A stretch of DNA of 64,000 nt, from assembly GCA_024509875.1 (NCBI GenBank), contig JAMPIV010005806.1:220001-284000 (forward strand). Reading direction: 5' to 3'. Shown piece by piece: positions 26,401 to 34,764 of the stretch. The position numbers were made by a program, and so were the translations under genes. The notes under the pieces are model-generated. The model did not search any database. It saw nothing but the letters and a program-made list of their open reading frames with translations, and was not told where the DNA came from. The DNA comes from Oreohelix idahoensis (lineage: Eukaryota; Mollusca; Gastropoda; Stylommatophora; Oreohelicidae). Position 1 is the first letter of the stretch. Each line of letters starts with the position of its first letter.

Positions 26401-26447
26401 CAGGGAGTCTCATGTTCTTGAAAACAGGGAGTCTCAGATATAAAATA
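26401..26447 (+). promoter_or_regulatory. Candidate promoter of the rightward gene block
   Basis: CAGGGAGTCTCA is repeated at 26401 and 26425, and TATAAAATA follows at 26439-26447, 34 bp before the ATPase ATG at 26481. The repeated site plus a TATA-like box directly upstream of the first plus-strand gene suggests a promoter. Function is inferred from position only. Confidence 0.5.
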
Positions 26448-26480
26448 ACTGTGTGTGAGTGTAATTTATCATTGTTAGCT

Positions 26481-27083
26481 ATGAACCCACGCTAGGTGCA
26501 TCCCTTTACTGCGCTCATAGCTGGACCGACGGGGTCTGGCAAAACTGTCTTTGTACAAAGATTTTTACAACATATCCGAGATATGATGACGTCTATACCA
26601 GACGAAATTATATGGTGTTATGGAGAATGGCAATCCCTGTATAATTCAATGACTGGAGTTCAGTTTATTGAAGGGCTGCCGGACATTGAGCAGTGGACAG
26701 GTGATAAGAAACGCCTGTTAGTTATAGATGATCTGATGAGTGAGACGGATGATAGAATAACGAAATTATTTACTAAAGGGAGTCATCATAAAAATATAAG
26801 TGTAATGTACCTTGTGCTAAATCTATTTAATAAGAATAAAGAATACAGAACCATTAGCTTGAATTCTCATTATATAGCACTTTTCAAAAATCTACGAGAT
26901 GGATCGCAGATTATTAATCTAGCAAAGCAGATGTACCCAGGTCGAACTGCCTATGTCCAACAAAGTTTTAAAGACGCGACGTCAGCCCCACACGGTTATT
27001 TGCTAATCGACCTCCGTCAGACAACACCAGACGCTTTGCGATTACGTAGTCACATATTTCCACACGAACAACAAGTAGTCTAA
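26481..27083 (+). pseudogene. FtsK/HerA-type genome-packaging ATPase
   Basis: Motor that translocates DNA into the capsid. The Walker A motif GPTGSGKT is about residue 10 of the open part (26520-26546) and the Walker B motif RLLVIDDLM lies near residues 71-79. Length (about 200 codons) is normal for Polinton ATPases. The natural ATG appears to be at 26481, but the fifth codon is TAG (26493-26495); the rest of the frame is open from the GTG at 26496. One nonsense change therefore disables it unless a downstream start is used. First gene of the plus-strand block, just after a TATA-like box. Confidence 0.88.
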
Positions 27084-27099
27084 GTACCCAAATAACGAG

Positions 27100-27415
27100 A
27101 TGGGAGAAGAAGTGAGAAAGCATGCTGAAATGCTAAAGTTATGAGGTACGGCCAAACCCCCGGTCATCAAGGCTGTTATAAAAATAGCGTCACCCAATCT
27201 TGTAGGAACACTCTGTGAGTGTTGTCACGGCGTATTAAAAGGTAACGTTTCACTGACACCTCCTCAGAAGAGGCGTATGCGTCGTTACAAAAACACTGAG
27301 AGCGCTTACCACGAAGAAATTGTTGCTCAAAAGACGGAAACAATTTTTACAAACTGGCGGATTTTTAAGTGCTCTGTTAACCCCCCTACTACCCCTGCTA
27401 AGAGGCACCTTGTAG
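27100..27415 (+). pseudogene. Small basic Polinton protein with a hydrophobic Gly-Gly C-terminus
   Basis: About 105 codons from the ATG at 27100. The N-terminal part reads VRKHAEMLK, interrupted by TGA at 27142-27144. It continues with SPNLVGTLCECCHGVLKGNV and the basic QKRRMRRY; after a frame change near 27290 it ends with a Lys/Arg-rich stretch and QTGGFLSALLTPLL, stopping at 27413-27415, directly before the next ATG. Short LCEC-LLKGNV proteins with a GGFL-type tail accompany ATPase and integrase genes in other Polinton-like elements as I recall them. Role unknown; basic charge would suit nucleic-acid or virion association. Confidence 0.6.
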
Positions 27416-27850
27416 ATGGCAAAGAAAATGAATTTTATGGACCCTCGTTTGTTAGAGGCTCAAAAACCTTATAGAGCCCCCGACGCTCTGAGAGATAACT
27501 TGGGAGAATTGGACAGTCAAATGCAAAAAGTCTTGGATCGAGAAGATTTGCCGATTGGTGACAAAGCTAGATTATATCAGCGAACACTGCAGCGTTATTT
27601 GACTCGTCTAGAACAGTAGTCACGTACCTCTAGGTCTCATGGACATTAAGTCTCCACTTAACGAGTAGAGCTCGAAGCCTCCCATCGATCAACCCATTGT
27701 GCTTAAAGACGAGATTGTCGACTAAATTCTCCAGTCCCCACCCGAACAAGTCACACCCACTAATCGAAAACAGGTGGTTGCCAGTAAATTGCGAGAAACT
27801 TCGTCGTATTCGCTCAGAAGAAGGAAAAAGACAAAGACACCAAATTGGGA
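27416..27850 (+). pseudogene. Small conserved-looking Polinton protein, unknown function
   Basis: The first 67 codons (27416-27619) are open and read MAKKMNFMDPRLLEA, then LGELDSQMQKVLDRED and DKARLYQRTLQRYL. The LD-EM---L-----L-D--K---YNQ-LQRYL pattern is familiar from other Polinton-type elements. In the sequence after the stop at 27617-27619, fragments such as LGLMDIKSPLNE and PPIDQPIVLKDEIVD appear in one frame, broken by further stops, so the original gene probably ran to about 27850. Its ATG directly abuts the stop of the preceding gene. Function not known. Confidence 0.55.
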
Positions 27851-27853
27851 AGC

Positions 27854-28879
27854 ATGGCCAAAAAAGTGAATAAGATTTTAAAACTACATTACTACGACCC
27901 GAAACGACCCGGGTCGTATGGCGGAGTCGGTGCCTTGCAACGTAGCACCAAACTTACTCGTAAAAAAAAATTGCAGAGTGGTTAGGTCATCAGGATACGT
28001 ACACCTTAAATAAACCGGTACGTAGAAAATTTAAAAGACGCACCACCATCGCTGGTGGTATCGATCAATAGTTCCATACTGATTTAATAGACTTGCGGGG
28101 TTTTAAAAAAATTCAACGATGGGTTTTCCTATCTAGTGACGTGTATCGATGTGTTTAGTAAATTCGCTTGGGCTGTTCCCCTGAAAAACAAAACTGGGAA
28201 AGCTTTAGTAGCAGCGGTGAAGACCATTTTTACCAGTCGCAAACCTATAAATTTTCAAACAGACAAAGGTAGTGAGTTCGTCAACAAAACATTCTTAAAG
28301 TTTCTTAAGGATGAAGGTGTCCATTTCTTTACCACGGAAAATGAAGATACCAAGGCAGCTATAGTGGAGAGGTTTAATCGAACTCTCAAAGAAAAAACGT
28401 GGCGTTACTTTATTAAAACCAACAGTCTTCGCTACGTCGACGTGATAGAGCAACTGGTCCAAAACTACAATTATTCGTATCATCGGAGTATTAAGATGGC
28501 GCCGGCAAAAGTAACCCCGAGCAATCAAGAAGAGGTATGGCATACGTTGTATTCGACCCCTGACGTCGTCGGCAGAAAATTCTATTTTAAAGCCGGTGAT
28601 CGCGTGCGGATCGCCCAAGCCAGACAAACTTTTAAAAAGGGATATACGCCGGCGTGGACAGAAGAACTGTTTACGGTCAGCCGACTAAACCAGACAAGAC
28701 CTGTCACGTACGTCCTTAAAGATGATTCGGGTGACGAACTGAAAGGTTCTTTTTACCAAGAAGAGCTGCAGCGGGTCGGTGACAAGATAGTTTATCGAAT
28801 CGAGTCCATTTTGCAAGAACGGCGAGGTGTCAGGGGTGTTAAAGAGTATTTAGTCAAATCGTTCGGTTATAACTCGTGA
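27854..28879 (+). pseudogene. Retroviral-type (DDE) integrase
   Basis: Inserts the element into host DNA. From the ATG at 27854 the protein opens with HYYDPKRPGSYGGVGALQR, a hallmark of Polinton integrases. A frame change in an A9 run (27962-27970) creates the stop at 27983. An in-frame TAG follows near 28068 and the frame is regained at an A7 run near 28107. The core then continues openly (28136-28879): first Asp in DLIDL (about 28083), second in FQTDKGSEFVN (about 28255-28290), Glu in IVERFNRTLKEK (about 28358-28395). An SH3-like C-terminal domain follows (KAGDRVRIAQARQTFKKGY). All three catalytic residues are present; the N-terminal part is broken. Confidence 0.9.
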
Positions 28880-28926
28880 TTCAACAGCTGGATTTCCGCC
28901 AAATAACTAGCAAGATATCGAGACTG

Positions 28927-29190
28927 ATGGAGATAGAAGAAGTGAGCACCCCAGTTTTGCGGTCACCCCATCCAAAGACCACGAGAACCTCGGTCTGGCC
29001 TGTTTTTGGGAAACTAGTCCCGCGACTAGAGATCGTTTTCATCTGTCAGATGATCGTTATATATATCGTCATCGGAGTCTCGTTATTCAATCTGAGTCGG
29101 AGCAACGCAGAGGGACCGGACGGCAAGTTTTGGATCGCCTTAATGAGCAGTTGTCTGGGTTACATGTTACCTAACCCTAAGATAGGATGA
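28927..29190 (+). CDS. Predicted transmembrane Polinton protein
   Basis: 88 codons from the ATG at 28927 (the open frame runs back to a GTG at 28876 overlapping the integrase stop). A long hydrophobic segment, IVFICQMIVIYIVIGVSLF, spans about residues 35-53. A second weaker one, FWIALMSSCLGYMLP, lies near the C-terminus. Small two-helix membrane proteins ending in SSCLGYLLP-like motifs are common in this position. The stop overlaps the next ATG (ATGA at 29187), which suggests coupled expression. Role unknown; membrane penetration or envelope association would be guesses. Confidence 0.7.
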   Translation: MEIEEVSTPVLRSPHPKTTRTSVWPVFGKLVPRLEIVFICQMIVIYIVIGVSLFNLSRSNAEGPDGKFWIALMSSCLGYMLPNPKIG

Positions 29191-29864
29191 GTTTTTACGT
29201 GACTTTACCCAGCAATGCCTCGATGAAAATATACCCAAACAATAACGCCGGTCACTTTTTCGTCAAATTGCCACAGACTATAGACTTGACTTCACGTTAC
29301 GAGGTTGGTTTGGTTGAGATTCAATTTCCCAAAAGTCATTTTAACGTGCTAGAGGATGATGTATGGATACATTACTTCCCCAACAAAGACGATGAGTCTT
29401 TACTACTCACGTTGCCCGCCGGTCTATACACATCACCCGACACGCTGATCGACGAGTTGAATCGTTTGCTTTTAGACACGGATGTGAATGACAAAGCCCG
29501 AGTTAGATTCCATTTTAACAATAATAAGACCACCTTGAATCTGTATGATCCGGAGGTTGAAGTTAGAATTAGCGAGACGTTGAAACATATGTTAGGCTTA
29601 CCTGCCTCGCTCGCCACAGACATCGACCCAATACTACGAGGAGAGACTGAAGTACAAATGGATAGCGACATGAAAAATGTATACGTGTACTGCGACCTCG
29701 TAGCGGCGAGACCGGTTGGAGATGCCTCTGTCCCTTTGTTACGGATTGTTCCTATTTTGGACAGGACTACCGCTTCGGTTTTTAGGATTTACGACAAACC
29801 ACACTACGTACCCCTGAGCCGTTTTTCGTTTGACGCTGTGGAAATCCTTTTAACTAATGACTAG
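29187..29864 (+). CDS. Penton-like minor capsid protein (single jelly roll)
   Basis: 225 residues, intact. The start MSFYVTLPSNASM and the strand pattern HFFVKLPQTIDLTSRYEVGLVEIQFPK are typical of Polinton/adintovirus penton proteins, which form the capsid vertices. Length fits the family. It overlaps the membrane protein by 4 bases upstream and is followed about 85 bp later by the basic virion protein. No break is seen. The assignment rests on recognised motifs and gene order; the fold itself is inferred. Confidence 0.85.
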   Translation: MSFYVTLPSNASMKIYPNNNAGHFFVKLPQTIDLTSRYEVGLVEIQFPKSHFNVLEDDVWIHYFPNKDDESLLLTLPAGLYTSPDTLIDELNRLLLDTDVNDKARVRFHFNNNKTTLNLYDPEVEVRISETLKHMLGLPASLATDIDPILRGETEVQMDSDMKNVYVYCDLVAARPVGDASVPLLRIVPILDRTTASVFRIYDKPHYVPLSRFSFDAVEILLTND

Positions 29865-29949
29865 GGTAAGACTATCCCATTCACTAGCGGAGCTTCGGTG
29901 TTGACACTCCACTTCCGAACTCACAGACGGTTTGAATTTGAACAGAAAA

Positions 29950-30417
29950 ATGGTCAGACACGTGCCAATACGACGAAACCCCAAAATTTATGAGGAGTTT
30001 TACTGCAACCAAGCTGGCCACGGGATGCCAGTGTTTATTGGAGGCAGAAGTCAAAGAGGACATGGCTTGGGTAGTTTTTTCAGCGGGCTCGGTCGCATAG
30101 TTCTCCCATGGTTAAAAACTGGAGGCAAAGCTTTACTCAGAGAAGGGGTCGGCACCGGTCTACAGGTCGCGAGCGACGCGTTAGCTAGCAGAAATATTGG
30201 TGAGTCATTTCGTGAACGAGCCAAAGACACGGGTCAGCGTTTATTACAGGGAGCGGTTGACCACCTCACCACTAACCAATCGGGTAGCGGTCTTAGTAGA
30301 AAAAGAAAAACGAGAGCTGCCCCACCCGGCGAGCCAAAAAGAATAAAACGAAGTAACCGAGCTCGTCCTTCTCATTCCCACCAGAACAAGCGACGGTACT
30401 CTGATATATTTGAATGA
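29950..30417 (+). CDS. pX/pVI-like basic minor virion protein
   Basis: 155 residues from the ATG at 29950 (the frame is open further back to a TTG at 29932). The N-terminal part ends in GHGMPVFIGGRSQRGHGLG, then an amphipathic glycine-rich segment SFFSGLGRIVLPWLKTGGKA about residues 41-60. The C-terminal third is Arg/Lys-rich (SRKRKTRAAP, PKRIKRSNRARP). This matches the core/membrane-active proteins (adenovirus pX or pVI type) encoded between penton and hexon genes in adintoviruses. Likely roles: DNA condensation or membrane disruption during entry, and a possible substrate of the adenain-like protease. The stop overlaps the next ATG. Confidence 0.75.
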   Translation: MVRHVPIRRNPKIYEEFYCNQAGHGMPVFIGGRSQRGHGLGSFFSGLGRIVLPWLKTGGKALLREGVGTGLQVASDALASRNIGESFRERAKDTGQRLLQGAVDHLTTNQSGSGLSRKRKTRAAPPGEPKRIKRSNRARPSHSHQNKRRYSDIFE

Positions 30418-31712
30418 TGGCGCTTATTCACCCCAGCTCGTGCGAGTGTCTTCACACTGGTCTAGATTTGTTTAGCGTGCCACCAACGCAGACAGCCGTA
30501 GACGAGGGTCAATTTGTGGAGATACATCCGTTGGCTGCCTTAGCACCCGGAGCCCCGGTGGAATTTGTAATATCGGGAAACGGTGAGGAATATCTAGATT
30601 TGTTCAATACTTTTCTGCACGTGCGCGCCAAAATCACGTTAGCTAGTGGTAACACATTACCCGCTGATGCGGAGGTGGCCCCGATCAACTATTACCGGCA
30701 CAGTTTATTCTCCCAAGTCAACGTTTCTGTAAACGACACGCTGATTACACCTTATTGTGCTTACCTGGAAGCCACGTTGAATTACGGGGAGGAAGCCAAA
30801 CGAGGTCATATGACAGCGGCTCTGTTTTACAAAGACACACCAAACTTTATTACGGAAACAAGTGGGGATAATAACAACGGACTAAGAATGCGTCGACATA
30901 TAGCGGCTCGTTCTCAGGACATTGATATGATGGGTCGTTTACATTCAGATATTTTCGCCCAAGATCGCTACCTGTTAAATGGTGTGACCGTTAAAATAAA
31001 ACTCACGCCATCTAAAGATGCCTTCAACGTGCTGGGAAACGACCCCACCGGTGGTTATAAGTCTATTATAACTTATTCGGCCTTGGTTGTCCGAAAAGCC
31101 AAATTAAACCCCGCCGTCTCTCTAGCCCACGAGAAAGCCTTGTTGCGAGGTAATGCTAAGTACCCCTTGAAACGAGTTGTGCTAAAAACTTTCTTTATTC
31201 CTAGAGGCATGCTATCGCACATGCAGGATAATCTATTTCTCAGTCAAACACCTACACGGTTCGTGATTGGCCTAGTCACTTCGACCGCTTTTAACGGGTC
31301 GTACACGTCTAACCCGTTCAATTTCGGTACTTTTGGTCTGATATATTTAAATGTCAGCGCGGACGGTAGAACAGTCAGTGGCAAGCCTTTTTCCATGGAT
31401 TATGAGCACAACCAGTACGTGAGAGCCTTCTTCGGGACGAATCTAGCTATGGGACTGGTGGGTAAAGACGCCGGCAACGACCTCGAATATAGACATTTTA
31501 AGAATGGGTACGCCTTATACGCCTTTGACCTCACCCCCAGTCTACTGGACGGTGACAAGTTTGAGATGACCAAGTCGGGCCCTGTCTCAGTAGAACTTAA
31601 ATTCTCCGAGGCCACGCCCGAACCATTACAGGTCCTCGTCTACGCCAAGCAAATCTCGATCTTGGAGATCTCGAAATCGCGCCAAGTTTTGACAGACTAC
31701 ACCGCTAAGACG
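30414..31712 (+). CDS. Major capsid protein (double jelly roll), N-terminal part of a capsid-protease fusion ORF
   Basis: The first ~433 codons of a 594-codon ORF. It is the hexon-like capsid protein that builds the icosahedral shell. Recognisable segments: LHTGLDLFSVPPTQTAVDEG at residues about 14-33, VEFVISGNGEEYLDLFNTFL near 55-75, LFSQVNVSVNDTLI near 100, and the C-terminal LQVLVYAKQISILEI. About 430 residues is the usual full length for Polinton capsid proteins, and the frame is intact. No stop separates it from the protease. It starts at ATGATG overlapping the upstream stop; either ATG could be used. Confidence 0.9.
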
Positions 31713-32198
31713 ATGAATACAGACGAGATACGAACCATCCTCCTGTCGGATATATTTGTTAAACGAACTGGACTCGTTAAAGTTTTAGCTCGTGACCAAT
31801 TACCTCTACATATCGATCCGAGCCAGACGGCAGCTTTCGTCATCAACACTGACCCTAGCTACCGCCCAGGTGACCACTGGGTCGCTCTATATTATAATGG
31901 CCTTGGAACTTTTGAATATTTTGATTCTTTTGGACTACCGCCTACACACCCGGACTTGGTTAATTTTATAGCCAGAAACTCTAACCGACCTGTTAACTAC
32001 AACGCTAGACATTTACAAGATGTAGTTACCAATGTTTGTGGTCTCTGCGCCATTTATTTCATCTTGGTCAAAGCTCGCGGTAGTACTATGCAACGCGTCC
32101 TACTGCCTTTTTCGGCTAGACAACACACCAACGATCGCTTAGTTATTCGACTAGTCAGACCCTGGCTAGCGAACCACAGGACTGTTTTTCCTTCATAG
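31713..32198 (+). CDS. Adenain-like cysteine protease, C-terminal part of the fusion ORF
   Basis: Codons 434-594 of the same ORF, beginning at an internal ATG (31713) where a free-standing protease would start. The catalytic layout is visible: His in GDHWVALYY, acidic residue in EYFDSFG, and Cys in NVCGLCAIYF. That gives the H-D/E-C order of adenovirus protease (C5 family), which matures virion proteins. Length (161 residues) is short but normal for Polintons. Being in frame with the capsid protein, it would be made as a capsid-protease fusion unless internal initiation or self-cleavage near residue 430 releases it. Confidence 0.88.
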   Translation: MNTDEIRTILLSDIFVKRTGLVKVLARDQLPLHIDPSQTAAFVINTDPSYRPGDHWVALYYNGLGTFEYFDSFGLPPTHPDLVNFIARNSNRPVNYNARHLQDVVTNVCGLCAIYFILVKARGSTMQRVLLPFSARQHTNDRLVIRLVRPWLANHRTVFPS

Positions 32199-33286
32199 AC
32201 ACTTACACCTTGTTGAAGATGACTACCCCCGCACCCACCAACTAGATGTACACGAACAAGAAGACTCACCAAGTAATCCGACCCGGCTGTGCTCTGAGAG
32301 CTCCTAGGCAACTATGTTAATGTTACATATACACACACGATACGCTAGAGATAGAAAATTGTACATAAATATTAACATTGTCTGAGTTAATTAGTGCAAC
32401 TTAGTTATTGTTTAACTAGGGCTTATGAGCTTCTCGATCTTTTGCAGCCAACACCAAGTTGAAGACTCCTTGGTATTATCTACACTGTAGATCTAGGCTT
32501 TTCCTGTGGCTTTTCTCTGCCATTCCGAAATGTGCTGAGTTGAAGTCATGATCTCCACTTTCTCCAGCTTGGTTTGCATTTAAAAGATCGTCACATCTGG
32601 TCCCACTCTAAGAGTAAGAAACGCGTGGCATACTGTGTATTCCCTACCATCCAATAGGGCTCTCTAATTATTCAGAGCTAAAAAATACTGTGCTCTGGTT
32701 CTGGGCTCTCCCAGAGAATTGTCACGTCCTGCACAGAGCCATTTCTCAGCTCCACTGCTTATCACTGAGCCCATAGTGAGATCCTCCTGCATGCAGTCAA
32801 CTAGGTCAAAGCGAGCAAATCACGTCTTGGGCCCAAGTGACTTCTCCAAGCTTAGTGTGCAATGCTGGGTTCTCAACAAGTTTCACCACAGGGGGAATCA
32901 TTAGAAGTGTGTGGATGATTTCAGGAATCAGTGTAATGCATTTTACTGCGCAAACGAGACAAAATTTATTATTAGTCGATTGCGTACTAAAATGCACTAG
33001 TGATAAAAGAGACGCATGAATGTTGTTGGATGACGAGTGTCGAAAAAGGCGTTCCGGCCGTGGAGGCCTGAGGGCCGGCCGTGTATATGGAAAATGTATA
33101 TTAAAGTGTGGCCAGTTTCAGCCACGGGTAACAGGGGTATGTATTCCTATGTGTTAGACAGATGAGCCACGTGTTAAGGCAATGTGTTCAATAACACTCT
33201 GTGTGTATATAAATATGAACTGTGACTAACCACCCAAGTATGGAGATGTGTTTAAAAAACGGGTGTAAGAACTATGATTTATGGGA
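32199..33286. other. Polinton right-arm noncoding DNA
   Basis: No ORF supported. A GC-rich island at about 33050-33085 contains CCGGCCGTG twice (33054 and 33075) and an inverted CCGGCC/GGCCGG pair, which stands out in AT-rich surroundings. No counterpart is seen in the left arm. Confidence 0.5.
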
Positions 33287-34146
33287 CTGTGCAGCAATGT
33301 GAGCAATTTGAAGACTAACAAAATGTATGAAACGATGCTTTAAAACAGGGGTTCTTATCCTTTTTACGATTACAGACCCCAATTGATTGACAAAAATGTC
33401 CCCATACCACCTCCGCCAGATTGTCGAAATCATTATCATCACCAGTCCAATAAGGTGCCAGTTTGACTTCAAATACTTTACATATGGATAGCTGGGAACA
33501 GAAAAGCTGAAATAAAATCATAAGGAGTTTATCATATTTATGTATATAAAAACGGCAAATCACAAATACACAGGCTAACTAGTGAGATTTTTGCTGTAGT
33601 TTTTGTGCAATCAAAACATGGAATCGAAGTACAGTTACTGACAATGTTACTCGCATGTCATATGACACATTAAGTCGATTTCTCCACATTGATTCTACTC
33701 TAACAACAATTTTATTTTCAAGTGTTCACAGATCAAGTCCCATACCACCATCAATTGGTTCCCATTACCCTCGGTTAAGAATCCCTGCTTTAAAAGGTAA
33801 GGTGACTGAAGAATTGTGCATGTCTCTTCGCAGTACATGGAACTCTGGGTACACTTTCACTTGAAAAAAACAATAACTGTGTGGTAAACAATAATAGGAG
33901 ATGCGTCCTACTGGGACAAAGGACACAGAAGTAAGAACCTTACGGCCACAAGGCATTATCTATGGGACAAACATACGACAGCAGAATAGAAAGAAAGCTA
34001 GAAGTAAGAAAACATACATAAGTAAGAAAACATACATAAGGAATTACTTAACACAAATGTAAAACATTTCATTCTTCAGTTCTGAAGATTAACAAACTGT
34101 TGCTAAGAGTATTACGTTCACAACCCAAATTGCAAGCAAACGATGT
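33287..34146 (-). repeat. Right inverted repeat of the Polinton
   Basis: Reverse complement of 16235-17096, sharing the same internal hAT MITE and its duplicated target. The repeat ends abruptly at CGATGT (34146). Beyond it no similarity to the left flank is seen. Confidence 0.85.
33351..33793 (-). mobile_element. hAT MITE in the right inverted repeat
   Basis: Same MITE as at 16594-17035 in opposite orientation: CAGGGGTTCTTATCC at one end and AAGAATCCCTG at the other, flanked on both sides by CTTTAAAA, the complement of the left repeat's TTTTAAAG. Identical insertion site and orientation relative to the repeat show one insertion event later copied. Confidence 0.85.
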
Positions 34147-34584
34147 ATGACTATGTGTTTAAATACGAGCGGATCTATGAAGATGATTGATAAAAAATGA
34201 AATGAGATCCAAATGCATTATGTGATTACTGATTGCAGTTTACGCTGGAGTTCTACAACATTTGTGAATTATAGTTGAGTTGAAGCTTCCGTTTGTTAAT
34301 AAAGAAATCCCTAGGAGCCATGCGAGGCTCAGAACTTATAGGCTGTTTATTATCAGCCTCATCTGTTCACGTAACAATGTAATTAGCTTCAGATACTGAG
34401 GTTCACTTCCACATTTGTATACTGTAGCATTGTGCATAGCTGGTGGTCATATAAAGATTACTTCAGATATGCCTCATTGCATAGTGCAACAAAATAGGAC
34501 GTAAAAGACAACACTCGATTAATGCTGCTACAGTTGACTTAAACATTGTTAGCTCTCCGTTATTTATCAAAGTTCCATGCCTAC

Positions 34585-34764
34585 CGTGTATGGATCTTCT
34601 GACACTACATGCAAGCCCAGGGACTCAGACACAAAGGCTGTCTGCATAAAGTTATTATGAATATATCCAATCTGGACGTTAATCATGGTTAGGGCAAAAC
34701 AAATGAAAAGAAACGTCTCATAATTGTTGTGCCGCACGTGCTTCCTCCTCATGGCTTGTTTCGT
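34585..34764 (-). CDS. Polycystin-like channel exon (first channel-module helix)
   Basis: A 180-nt exon, phase 0 at both ends: acceptor tactatgttttcag before 34764 and donor CACG|GTAGGC after 34585. The peptide begins TKQAMRRKHVRHNNYETF, runs into a transmembrane segment LFICFALTMINVQIGYIHN and ends with FMQTAFVSES. Polycystin-1-like proteins have the same layout: a basic -RRK----Y- stretch, a helix, then a Gly-Tyr/Asn-Arg turn and F-QT---. The next exon in phase is at 14745-14604. The Polinton lies in the intron between them. Family call is moderate. Confidence 0.6.

Larger units (their letters stand above)
16235..34146. mobile_element. Polinton/Maverick (adintovirus-like) element inserted in a polycystin intron
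   Basis: About 17.9 kb between inverted repeats. It contains the hallmark set: protein-primed family B DNA polymerase, retroviral-type integrase, FtsK/HerA packaging ATPase, adenain-like protease, penton and major capsid protein, plus small virion-like proteins. Polymerase is on the minus strand; all other genes are on the plus strand from a shared central spacer. The boundaries are inferred from the inverted repeats; I find neither the usual 5'-AG ends nor a 6-bp duplication, so the true termini may differ. A LINE (about 17270-17990) has landed in the left arm. The replication and integration genes are decayed; the capsid block is open. Confidence 0.85.
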
